A DNA stretch of 38,500 nucleotides. Origin: Stentor roeselii (Eukaryota > Ciliophora > Heterotrichea > Heterotrichida > Stentoridae). The notes beneath the pieces are model-generated. The model was not told where the DNA came from, made no database searches, and saw nothing but the letters and a program-made list of their open reading frames with translations. Location: positions 1 to 38,500 of the forward strand of contig RSEH01000351.1 in the NCBI GenBank assembly GCA_006503475.1, written 5' to 3'. This document shows, piece after piece, positions 27,499 to 36,182 of this stretch (its first letter is position 1; the number at the start of each line of letters is the position of its first letter). The position numbers were made by a program, and so were the translations under genes.

Positions 27499-27789
27499 AT
27501 GTTTCTACCAGCGAAAAAATCCCACAAAATTTCAATTCCCAGTGAAATCGAGCAGTTAAAAGAAGTAGTCGAAGGTCCTTTTTTGAAAGCAAAACGAAAG
27601 ATCTGTGTTGATTCAGAATTTGAATTTTTACTAAAAAAATTTGAAAAAAAATTGCAACAAATAAACGAGGCTCAAGTTTCAGAAGACAGTGAAAATCATT
27701 TCGACTATTGCGAGAATTCCAAGGCAGTTAAACAAGTGAAGCTTGTAAAAGTTTTTAACGTTCAAAAGCCTTTCAACACTAAACCTTAA
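27499..27789 (+). CDS. hypothetical small coiled-coil protein
   Basis: 96 residues with a short predicted coil (FEFLLKKFEKKLQQINEAQV), a basic N-terminus and no named domain. It ends 16 nt from the stop of the channel gene (convergent). The ATG and coding-like composition support a real gene, but function is unknown. Confidence 0.45.
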   Translation: MFLPAKKSHKISIPSEIEQLKEVVEGPFLKAKRKICVDSEFEFLLKKFEKKLQQINEAQVSEDSENHFDYCENSKAVKQVKLVKVFNVQKPFNTKP

Positions 27790-27805
27790 TAAAATTTTCA
27801 TGTTA

Positions 27806-30205
27806 TTAAGAAGGTTTAACTAAAGAAATACTAGTTTGGGTTAATCCAGTTCCTTTTGACTTGTTAGCCGCCGCATTGATCGATTTGATGATATCTTTGT
27901 ATTCAGGGTTCTTGAAGATGTCGTAAGAGTCAAGACCGTGAGAACTGATGTTGATGATTTCTTTGTCGAGTTTTCTTTCTGTCACGTTTTCGGCTGATAC
28001 TCTGACGATTTTTTTATTTAAGGAGCAGCCAAGGATCTTCGAATGGAAAAAGATCCAGATTGATATTGATCCTGATACTGCACCGATTATTATTAAAACC
28101 ATACCGGGCACTGATTTTATTCTCTCTTGTAGTGAGTTTGTTTCTCCGATATTGTATGGGAAGATTTCGCTTGAACCGTACATGTATAAAGAAAAACAAC
28201 AGTGGAATATTGCTGCTGATGGCAAATAATGAAGAACTCTTTCGTTTAGGTAGTGATTTATCAATGGTGGACGTTTGTAGTGTCTTAGAATCAAGAACTT
28301 ATCGCACCAGTATAGAGTGAAAAGACTGAGGAAACAGATGATGTTCATAATCGGCATCCCTCCTGAGTAAAGAAAACAGGTAAAAACTAATGTCAGCACC
28401 GATGAGTTACGTGTCGCTAACTCGAAATTTGCACCTGAAAACCTCTCGTTGGCTTCTGCTTGTGATAGATATTTTGAAATACAGCAGTTCCTTTTACAGG
28501 CACCAAGTGGGTAAAAGGTGATCAACAAGAAAACATGAGGAGAAAAAATCGATATCATCATGGTCGAAACCAAAGTAGACCCAACCTGAACATACCACTG
28601 TCTAGAAAAATCACTAAACTTCGAATTAAACAAAAACTCCGGCATCCAACTTTCAGTAGAAAGTTGTGAAAAGTCAGCATTAACAGCTAAAACAACAAGG
28701 GCAGTATTGATAAAAGTAGCAGTAAAGACCTTGCTCATTAATTTAAGTTGTTCAGTGCTTCGATTATGAACTCTTTCATATTTTCCAAGCATTCGAAAGA
28801 TGACTTTAATGACAAAGTTGATGAAAATAACTCCAAAACTAACAGAAATCCTGATAGTAACAGCTTTCGATATCCTTTGAAAGAAATAATCGCAATAATC
28901 AAGCATATCTGAATCATCTAAGATATCACCAAGGTCCTGCTTTTTGCAATAACAATATTTTTCAGTATTTTTCTTATAAACTAACTTAGCTTCAGAAATT
29001 TTCAATGAAGATTTAATTCCTTCGCAATCATTATTTGAAGGAAGGTCATCTTGATACAGCTTTAAACCGTAAATCATGGAAACTGATGCAAGTAAAGCGA
29101 GTGCAACACTAAAAATTGAAACTACTCTTCTTAGTAATCGAGAACATTTGGAAACTTCAAGATTTTCATAGATTATGTTCTCTGGTGATGCTGTTGTTGA
29201 AATCACTAAAGGGTATTTTTCCTCAAATTTCAAGGAATTTGACTGATTTTTCAATGATTTGCAAAAAGTTTCGTCTTTTTTATAGGATTCGATGCAGTTT
29301 TTTCGAGATGAAAAGTCGGAAAAAACGATAAATCCTCGGATTACTGGAAGATCGTCGTGAACTTTAGCAGATATTTTTTCTTTGATTTTTATTTGCTCGT
29401 CGAAATTTTCGATCTTTTTTTTTATTTCTTCGGTTTTGTTCTGTTTATCTCGACCGTAGACTTTTAGAAAATTCAAATAAGATAGTTGGTTTGAAAGTAA
29501 TGCTCTTTGACGGTATAGTCTGAGGATTCCGCCGTATTTTCTTGCGAGGTAGACTTCGTGGACTTCTCCGAACTTCTCAAAATGACTCTTAACCTTTTGA
29601 CTATCAAATTCATTTTCAGGAAGTCCTTGTACTTCAACCGAGTAATTTTCCAAAGTAACATTTTTTTCAAAATTTTCATTAACCGATTTATTCGAAAACC
29701 AAAACAAATAAACAACAGCAGCCAGAAAAACACAAGTATAAACAGCATCAGCAATAAAAATTCCAAAAAGTCTATCCTCACCATCATCCTTATCCTTCTC
29801 ATCCTTAACAACATCAAAGTTACTGACAGCCCAAGTATCCCATCTTTGTCTGACATCTCCAGCAGTGAGTCCATCTTGTTGAGAATTGACCCAAATGGGG
29901 TAAATCGAAATGCAAGAAATAATAAAAAAAGTGATTCCCAAGGTCCTTACTAGTTTGAAGTAAAGTTCGATGCCAGAGCCGAATTGTCCTAATTCACTCA
30001 AAGTCGTGCCCCAAATAGGGAAAAGTTCGGATTTTCCATCGTGAAACCTTCGAAAACATGTTTCATCGCGGTACTGATGAGCCAAAAATAAATCTGCAGG
30101 CTTTGCAGCTGAGTTCAAATCGTTGAAGTCTACAGTTTTTGATGCACGCAATGAATGCTCGTCTATTTCTAATGGAACAGATAGTTTTTCGTCAGAATTG
30201 AGCAT
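27806..30205 (-). CDS. OSCA/TMEM63-like mechanosensitive channel family protein
   Basis: 799 residues from ATG 30205. About ten membrane segments: two before a large cytosolic domain (FVIRTLGITFF-type at about 75-95; FIADAVYTCVFLAAVVYLFW at about 150-170), the cytosolic RRM-like region (about 185-345; VEVQGLPENEF, then FIVFSDFSSRKNC), the signature block ASPENIIYENLEVS equivalent to the AP.P.DI.W.NL motif of OSCA/TMEM63/CSC1, then seven or more C-terminal segments. The family forms osmotically or mechanically gated cation channels in the plasma or vacuole membrane and belongs to the wider OSCA/anoctamin/TMC superfamily. The frame is open to an upstream ATG at 30352, but that lies within the PG-repeat gene in another frame, so the start 23 nt after that gene's stop is preferred. 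Confidence 0.7.
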   Translation of the reverse strand: MLNSDEKLSVPLEIDEHSLRASKTVDFNDLNSAAKPADLFLAHQYRDETCFRRFHDGKSELFPIWGTTLSELGQFGSGIELYFKLVRTLGITFFIISCISIYPIWVNSQQDGLTAGDVRQRWDTWAVSNFDVVKDEKDKDDGEDRLFGIFIADAVYTCVFLAAVVYLFWFSNKSVNENFEKNVTLENYSVEVQGLPENEFDSQKVKSHFEKFGEVHEVYLARKYGGILRLYRQRALLSNQLSYLNFLKVYGRDKQNKTEEIKKKIENFDEQIKIKEKISAKVHDDLPVIRGFIVFSDFSSRKNCIESYKKDETFCKSLKNQSNSLKFEEKYPLVISTTASPENIIYENLEVSKCSRLLRRVVSIFSVALALLASVSMIYGLKLYQDDLPSNNDCEGIKSSLKISEAKLVYKKNTEKYCYCKKQDLGDILDDSDMLDYCDYFFQRISKAVTIRISVSFGVIFINFVIKVIFRMLGKYERVHNRSTEQLKLMSKVFTATFINTALVVLAVNADFSQLSTESWMPEFLFNSKFSDFSRQWYVQVGSTLVSTMMISIFSPHVFLLITFYPLGACKRNCCISKYLSQAEANERFSGANFELATRNSSVLTLVFTCFLYSGGMPIMNIICFLSLFTLYWCDKFLILRHYKRPPLINHYLNERVLHYLPSAAIFHCCFSLYMYGSSEIFPYNIGETNSLQERIKSVPGMVLIIIGAVSGSISIWIFFHSKILGCSLNKKIVRVSAENVTERKLDKEIINISSHGLDSYDIFKNPEYKDIIKSINAAANKSKGTGLTQTSISLVKPS

Positions 30206-30228
30206 ATTTATTATAATGTTATTTTCTA

Positions 30229-31107
30229 TTACTTGCTTCCTACTTGGATGTATGATGGAGCTGCACCGATTGATGATCGGATCTCGTAGGTGCCTGGACC
30301 TGGACTTAGTAAATAGCTTGCTTTTCCTCTTTTGGAGCTTCCAAAACCCCATTTTGGTCCTTCTAGAGTTGAGCTTTTGTTGTATGTCCCTGGGCCAGGG
30401 TTATTTCGAACAGGGCTCATGTCTTGACTCCTATCAGCAGCTCTGGGTCCCCAGACAGGCGCCTTTTCAAGGACAGTTGAATGATTAGGTTCATATTTTC
30501 CCGGACCTGGGACATCATAAGCCGCTTTTTGCTTCAACCTTGGACGAAAAGTATACCTTGGGCCTTCTACTATGAAACTTTTGAATTCATATCCACCAGG
30601 ACCTGGCAAACCTGTCATGTTTCCTGGACTGGCTCTTGATGATTTGCTGAATCTGTGTAAATTTTACAAGTTATTTCCTTTGAAACCTATCAAGCCTGGA
30701 TTGTAAGAACCTGGGCCTGGGTATTTGTTTAGACCTTCTATTGAGTTTCGAACACTTTTTCCAACTGAGTATCTTGGAGATTCTTGAGTTCTAACTACTC
30801 GGTATGTCCCTGGACCTGGAGTGTCCAGGCTGCGTGACAGGTCAGCCTTTCCTGCTCTCCCTGATCTACTTAAAAAATACATTGTCCATCGAGGTGTGTC
30901 TGTCGCGACCGGAGGAGAATAGGCTCCTGGGCCTGGAGTTAATGAAGACTCTGCTAATGACTTTCTTGGAGCGGTTCCTACACGATAATTTGGACTAGTG
31001 TACATCATTGAATTAGTCGGGGAATAACTGCCTGGTCCTGGAAACTCTTCTTTATGAACATAGTTGGTTCGACCACGGATCGACCATAACGGGGCTGTTT
31101 CTTTCAT
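30229..31107 (-). CDS. sperm-tail PG-rich-repeat (SHIPPO/CIMAP/ODF3-like) protein, one 15-nt intron
   Basis: Two exons, 31107-30668 and 30652-30229, encode 287 residues with eight PGPG(S/T/A/G/K)Y repeats: FPGPGSY, TPGPGAY, TPGPGTY, YPGPGSY, LPGPGGY, VPGPGKY, NPGPGTY and SPGPGTY. Each follows a spacer with a hydrophobic/aromatic P-x-(W/Y)-x-(V/F/M) motif, as in STPGR proteins. The family associates with microtubules and with axoneme or flagellar outer structures. Unspliced, the ORF would be cut into 147- and 129-residue halves. It starts at MKETAPLWS. Lies tandem with the channel gene, with only 23 nt between. Confidence 0.88.
30653..30667 (-). other. 15-nt spliceosomal intron
   Basis: On the sense strand GTAAAATTTACACAG. 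Splicing turns AAC TT|GTAA.. into AAC TTA TTC AGC, replacing the stop and joining two PG-repeat halves. It shares GTAA, TTTA at positions 7-10 and CAG with the carboxypeptidase intron. Confidence 0.92.
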
Positions 31108-31527
31108 TATTATCAGATGCCGTTCAAGGATATTTTAATAAATCAATTGACTTAATTGTGCTCATTAGGGATAAATGAATCATTTATTTCCTCTTCAGAG
31201 TCTAAATTGTCAAATAAGATAATTTAACTTAAATAAAAGTGGCTATTTTCAAATTCTTCATTATTTTCGATATCTGAATTACATATTTTGCACTAAAAAG
31301 CTTACCAGAAATGAATAAATTTTCTGATTTTCTCAGTTTTAATCCACAGTCCATTCCAGCTCCTTTAATTTCCAAGTTTTTTTATACAATCTCCAATCCC
31401 TCAAAATTTCAATTCCAAATTCACATAAATCTTCTTTTTTTTTTTCTGAATTTAATCGAATTAATCTTTTTCATCCTTTTCCCAATTATTTATTAGAACT
31501 CTAAGCTCGAACAATGTCCATAAAAGT
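31108..31527. other. divergent intergenic with C/T-rich leader
   Basis: Contains the start flanks of the PG-repeat gene (minus) and of the 31528 gene (plus). From about 31330 the + strand is C/T-rich and G-poor; the 61-codon ORF at 31311-31496 is a composition artefact. A 14-nt imperfect tandem duplication (ATGTCCATAAAAGT then ATGTCCATTAAACA) covers the start of the next gene. Confidence 0.35.
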
Positions 31528-32214
31528 ATGTCCATTAAACAAAATCCTTTCAAATCTCCTAGAAGTTCAGTAAAACTTGAAGAAGAATCATGTCCAGAAA
31601 GTACCCTGTTGTTACAAAAGACTCTTCAGACGAGTAACCAGTTCTTATTGAATCAAATAGATCGAAACAAGAAGACAATCAAATGTCTTCAAAATTTCTT
31701 GGCATGGATCTCGTCATGCCCGTCTCAAATAAGTCCTGAATTGACGAGCTTGATGCTTTCTAATCATATTTCAACAGATTCCTATGATTTTGAGCTTCGG
31801 TTGCTAAGCGAATTCAGTAAGTTCATCTGTAAATCGAAGTATATCTGTTTCATTATAGAGCTGGTTTCTGTTACTGGCTTATCATTATCAACTACTGATG
31901 TTGTACCTGTAGAAGTAAAACTTTACACTTCTGAAGATGTCCCTAAGCAGATAACTCATACCATGCAAGGAAAGCAAATAATTCGAGGTAAAGGGAATGA
32001 TGTGATCGCCTCTCATGGGGGAGACGGAAAATTTCTAGTTAGGATTAAAATGCAAATCACTGAAGTCAGTTCCCACTTCGTTAACGGGACCATCAACCTT
32101 GTTGTTGAGAAAAAAGATTGCTCTCCAATTTCGGTCAAGCCTTTAGTCATCAAGGACATTGTTGTAAAGGCGAAAGAAAAGACATGTGCTAGATGGAGAC
32201 AACTTTCGGGGTAG
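31528..32214 (+). CDS. uncharacterised protein with beta-rich C-terminal domain
   Basis: 228 residues. The N-terminal ~60 are Ser/Lys-rich with a short helix. Residues ~90-215 look like a folded beta-rich domain (VEVKLYTSEDV, then DGKFLVRIKMQITEVSSHF, then NLVVEKKD and VIKDIVVKAK). The pattern G-x-F-x-V-x-I-x-I-x-EVS-x-H resembles immunoglobulin-fold DNA-binding or Rel/p53-like sandwiches, but I cannot name a family. A second ATG 14 nt upstream opens a different, 19-codon frame. Confidence 0.6.
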   Translation: MSIKQNPFKSPRSSVKLEEESCPESTLLLQKTLQTSNQFLLNQIDRNKKTIKCLQNFLAWISSCPSQISPELTSLMLSNHISTDSYDFELRLLSEFSKFICKSKYICFIIELVSVTGLSLSTTDVVPVEVKLYTSEDVPKQITHTMQGKQIIRGKGNDVIASHGGDGKFLVRIKMQITEVSSHFVNGTINLVVEKKDCSPISVKPLVIKDIVVKAKEKTCARWRQLSG

Positions 32215-32885
32215 TTACAGTAAAGTAATCTAATTAGTTTAAATAAAGGCATCAACATATCAAAGTATTGAGAATTTCTGGATTTTTTCAAGTGTTGGAT
32301 TAATTATTCTTATTCCTGGAATTAATTACTTCAAAAGTTTTCTCAGAACATAGAATATAGTTAACCATTCTAATTTCTCGATTAACAATTTGAGTTTTCG
32401 GATATTATTAGTTTTAACAATAGACTTTTCTAATAGCTCTGCATTAAGAAATCAATTTTATTGCGATACATAAGAATTTCACTTATTGGGTAGGTATTTA
32501 AAGTAATTAACAACAGAATAATTATTAAAGTAATGTTTTTCTATATTAAGATATGCTGAAAAATTAAATGAGTTTTAACTATGATGAAATGTTGAATCAC
32601 TCTAATGAAACTGTTTTTAAGATGATTTATTGTATTGATAGTAATAAATACTTAGAAAATATATAAATGAATTTAAAAGCAATCTTTCTCATAATTTCAC
32701 CAAGAAAAATCAGACAAGTGAAGGTAAATTCCGATTTTTTTTTCATTCTATAAACTTATTCCTATTTTCTCTCTATCAAAAAAGATTTTAAATTTCACCG
32801 TCTTAGAATATTATTATTCAAACAATAATCAAAGCTGATCTTAAAGAATTTTTAGCTTAAATATCAAGGATCTATAGAGAATAAA
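32215..32885. other. AT-rich intergenic
   Basis: 671 nt, very AT-rich with stops in all frames. No repeat, RNA or ORF is visible. It precedes the zinc-finger gene. Confidence 0.35.
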
Positions 32886-34073
32886 ATGGAATGCAAGCTC
32901 TGCATGGAAATGTTTAATCATGATACATTCCTTCCAGTGATACTTCAGTGTGGTCATACAATTTGCAAGTCTTGTCTTAAGGAAATTAAGTCTCAACTAA
33001 TTCACTATTGTCCATTTGACCGAAAGCCAATAAACAATACAGAAACCTTACAAGTAAACTATTCTCTTCTAGATCTAATAGACAACCCTCCAATCCCTTC
33101 CAGTCCTCAAGCACTAATTCCAACTACATCCTTAAACTGTCCATTAAGCCATCCTTTACAACATCCCTTAGAACCCGGAGTCCAATTACCAAATACTCAA
33201 ACATGTTCCTACTGCGAATTCAAATTCAACTCAAAAAACCTCCACTGCCAAGACTGCAACTTTCACCTTTGCGAACCCTGCTCACAAGATGAATTAAAAA
33301 GTGAAAAACAATCAGGAAGACGAGTCTTTTGCCCAAAAAACCACGAACTAAAAAAATACTCAAACACTTCCTTTTTTTACAGCAGAAAACGCAAGAAAAG
33401 TAGAAAAATTCGATGCAACTTTTGTCAAACCTCTTACTATGGAGGCTCCTGGAGTTGCAGGGTCTGTCACTTCGATTTTTGTCTTAACTGCTTTGAAAGA
33501 ACTCGAAAAGGTTTCGGCTTGCTTTGTGATGAAGGGCATTTACTTGATCCTTCACTAGAAAAAGACGATCGAATGGTTTATTGTTCTGTTTGTCATGTAA
33601 GAAGAAGTAACTTTAGTTTTGAGTGCAGTTTGTGTGGATTTAACTTGTGTGAAAAATGCATTGATTATGAATGCAGGACAAAAAAAGATGAAATTGTTTT
33701 ATGTCCGAATCGACATGGGATGACTTTTTCTGAAGATCCTAAAGTTTGCTTCGTGGAACTCTTTGGAAATTTTCAATGCTTGGTGTGTTGTGTTGAGGTT
33801 GTTCAATTTAAGTGTTTTCATTGCTTGAAATGTAAGATTTTATTTTGTGAGTCTTGTTATTCTTCTATTCGGAATGGTATTTTGAATGGAGTGAATATTA
33901 GATGTGTTATGGATCATGCCTTGCAGTATGTTTTTAATCTCAATGTGGTGACTAAAAGAAATTTAATTTGTGATCTTTGTAGATCTCAATATTTGAACTC
34001 GGGGTCTTTTTCTTGCCTGGATTGCAAATTTGATGTTTGTTTTAAATGTGTTGGACTGGAAATGAATAAGTAG
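32886..34073 (+). CDS. RING plus multiple ZZ/DC1-like zinc-finger protein
   Basis: 395 residues. An N-terminal RING (CKLCMEMF, QCGHTICKSCL, CPFDRKP; residues 3-48) is followed by about five cysteine-rich modules with CxxC...CxxC...CxxC spacing and HGM/GHLL signatures (about 85-390), each ending in an aromatic-Cys pair such as CQDCNFHLCEPC, CRVCHFDFCLNC, CSLCGFNLCEKC and CLDCKFDVCFKC. This resembles ZZ or DC1-type fingers (protein- or lipid-binding). The RING suggests E3 ligase activity and the array suggests reader or scaffold use. The end (KCVGLEMNK) and ~75 nt of 3' flank recur as a remnant at 38228-38320, showing past duplication. Confidence 0.75.
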   Translation: MECKLCMEMFNHDTFLPVILQCGHTICKSCLKEIKSQLIHYCPFDRKPINNTETLQVNYSLLDLIDNPPIPSSPQALIPTTSLNCPLSHPLQHPLEPGVQLPNTQTCSYCEFKFNSKNLHCQDCNFHLCEPCSQDELKSEKQSGRRVFCPKNHELKKYSNTSFFYSRKRKKSRKIRCNFCQTSYYGGSWSCRVCHFDFCLNCFERTRKGFGLLCDEGHLLDPSLEKDDRMVYCSVCHVRRSNFSFECSLCGFNLCEKCIDYECRTKKDEIVLCPNRHGMTFSEDPKVCFVELFGNFQCLVCCVEVVQFKCFHCLKCKILFCESCYSSIRNGILNGVNIRCVMDHALQYVFNLNVVTKRNLICDLCRSQYLNSGSFSCLDCKFDVCFKCVGLEMNK

Positions 34074-34129
34074 ATGAATAATTTACGTTGATTATTAATA
34101 TATAGTTGTAGGTAATCATTAATTCAATA

Positions 34130-34350
34130 TCTTTTGCACTTCTTTACCTCTAGCTCAACCTTAGCCATATCATCCACAATTACAGAAAAGGTAGTAACGA
34201 GGGAATCTGCATAATTAGTACCTAAAGGCAGATAAACTCAGAAAACAAGCTGAATGAAACAAACCCTTCGAATCGATGATAAATGCAATTAATTAACAGA
34301 TATGTTTTAAATAAGGACATTATTTCTTTGATTTAATATGAAAGGTTTAC
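34130..34350 (+). repeat. copy A of the peptidase 3'-flank repeat
   Basis: Divergent direct repeat of 35823-36040: shared CCTTA.CCATATCATC.AC, AATTA.GTACC and a later TTTCTTTGATT block. No peptidase remnant lies beside it now. It sits between the RING/zinc-finger gene and the coiled-coil gene, so the near-intact coiled-coil gene is flanked by two direct copies. Confidence 0.7.
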
Positions 34351-34932
34351 AAAGTAGGTAGACTGCCTTTTGTCAGTAAGACTTATTTAAATTATGACCA
34401 TCAATAATTTTTTATTAAACTTATACTATATATATTTGCTTAAAATAATAGCTTTGTAATTAAAAATCTAAAGTGATATCAAATATTCCTATTTGGAAGA
34501 CCAGGAGATTACACCCAATAACGGCCCAATTTTAAAGTTATTTCTTTAAGGAATATATAGATGGATAGTGTGAGAGTGGGATAAACGGAAGTGATTTTCG
34601 TGATCTTGTTCTCAGAATCGTATATTAATTATTTGTTTTATTGAATGGAAATGAAATGTTTTTTAAGAAGAGGAGTTTTTCTGGGTTTTAAGGGATGTGA
34701 ATGGGATGGGCTTTTTGAAGGCTATTAAAGAATTAACTTGGGTAAATTTACTTATAAATAGAGAATTATAGGATTTGATGATGAGAAATGAATATTTAGG
34801 TTCTAGAAAGAGTTGTTTTAAAGCTATTTTTTAGGAATTATTTAGATAATGAAATGTTCTGACAAATTTTATGTAATTATGTAAATTGGGATAAATTATT
34901 ATTAATTTTTTAGATAGCCCTCACTCTTATAA
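34351..34932. other. AT-rich 5' region of the coiled-coil gene
   Basis: No ORF is visible. It ends CTCTTATAAATGG, with a TATAA-like word directly abutting the start codon; this junction is conserved in the decayed copy (CTTATAAATAG). Confidence 0.35.
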
Positions 34933-35678
34933 ATGGAAAGATCGGAAACAGCTCAGAATGATCCACTGAGAGGAGAGCAGGATATCACTATAGAGACTCT
35001 TGAACACTTTCAAAAAAAGCTTTATGATAAAATTCAAGCAGCACTAAGAGCTTCAGCAGTATTTTCAGTGAGTTTTGGCATTCAAATTGATGAATGTAAA
35101 CAATCAATTGAAGATCTTGAAGAAAAGCTAAAAGATTCTGAAAAAAGATCAAAAAATGAGTATGGTCAAATAGAAAAGGATTTAATAGCCCTTGATTCAA
35201 AACTTGATAGAAACGAAAAAAGAACTAATGAGATCAGTCAAAATCTCAATGAAACTGAATCGATGAGAAGAAAAAGCGAAAGTAGGATGGACAAATTCAT
35301 CTCCCAGAGTAAAAAAATTTACAAGGATTCAAAATCTACTCAGGAAACTATGAATGAAAAAATACTTGATGGGGAAAAACGATTAGAAGAATTGAATAAA
35401 AATAACTCAAGAAATTCAAGAGATATCAATATCTTATTTGATGCAATTAAGCGTAATACTTTAAACATTGAGAAACAGCATGAAAATATTCAGATTTATC
35501 TAAAAATCTGGACGAAACAAATAAACGAATCGACAGCATCATTTTAGCAACTGAAAGAACTATGAAAATGATAAATCAACATGAAAAGCTTTTTGAGGAA
35601 CAGCGTCAAGAAATGGCCAAAATACATGAAGATCTCAAAAAAGTAATAGCCCTCTTCCTTGGAACTAATACCAAATAG
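34933..35678 (+). CDS. coiled-coil protein, frameshifted near its C-terminus
   Basis: The first frame gives 204 residues (stop 35545-35547), nearly all coiled coil after residue 20 (QKKLYDKIQ, then IEDLEEKLKDSEKRSKNEYG and so on). The heptads continue in another frame from about 35484 to a TAG at 35676-35678 (NLDETNKRIDSIIL, KLFEEQRQEMAKIHEDLKKV). A one-base loss, or a sequencing error, at about 35484-35547 would explain this; an intact version would have about 248 residues. A decayed copy exists at 10594-11224. No other domain is seen. A structural or adaptor role next to the peptidase is inference. Confidence 0.65.
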
Positions 35679-35822
35679 TTAGTTATAAACTAAGTAGTTA
35701 AATTTACTTAAAAAAGTTTTTTAGTATTGGAACAGAATCGAGTGCCCAGGTAGCCTTCTTTTATTCCATTTATCTCAATTATAAATTAAATCATTTGAAC
35801 TTACTTCAATCATTAACTCTTC

Positions 35823-36040
35823 AATATTTCCTACACCACAAGCCTTACCATATCATCTACGAGTAATGGAAGAGTTAGTAACTGGAGATTCTTCAAATTA
35901 AGTACCCAATGCAAACTAACCCAAAAAGCAAATTGAATAAAAAAAAATTAAATGAAGGCTAACTTATTAAGATTCATGAGTAATGCAACTTAATCAAAAG
36001 ACATTCTCTAAACTTAATCTTTTTTCTTTGATTCAACGTT
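35823..36040 (+). repeat. copy B of the peptidase 3'-flank repeat
   Basis: Direct repeat of copy A (34130-34350) and inverted relative to copy C (5974-6047). It lies in the 504-nt gap between the converging coiled-coil and peptidase genes. The core 35841-35907 is the best-matched part. Confidence 0.7.
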
Positions 36041-36182
36041 TTGGTATTAAAAAAGTTCATAAGGAATATAAAATGATTTCAAGTGAAGTAGTGTTAATAT
36101 ATTTAAGACTTGAGATTGATAATAGATTTCTCTAGTTATATAATTTAATTATATCATGAAAGAATATTTAAATATGTTTCTA

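Noticed and set aside
30206-30352. 49-residue N-terminal extension of the channel protein
   Set aside because: It overlaps the PG-repeat coding exon in another frame and its basic sequence does not fit the channel family.
31311-31496. 61-codon hydrophobic ORF
   Set aside because: Product of the C/T-rich, G-poor leader composition.
35453-35493. 41-nt GT..AG intron in the coiled-coil gene
   Set aside because: It would restore the frame but is far longer than the 15-nt introns here and deletes good heptad sequence; kept only as an alternative to a frameshift.
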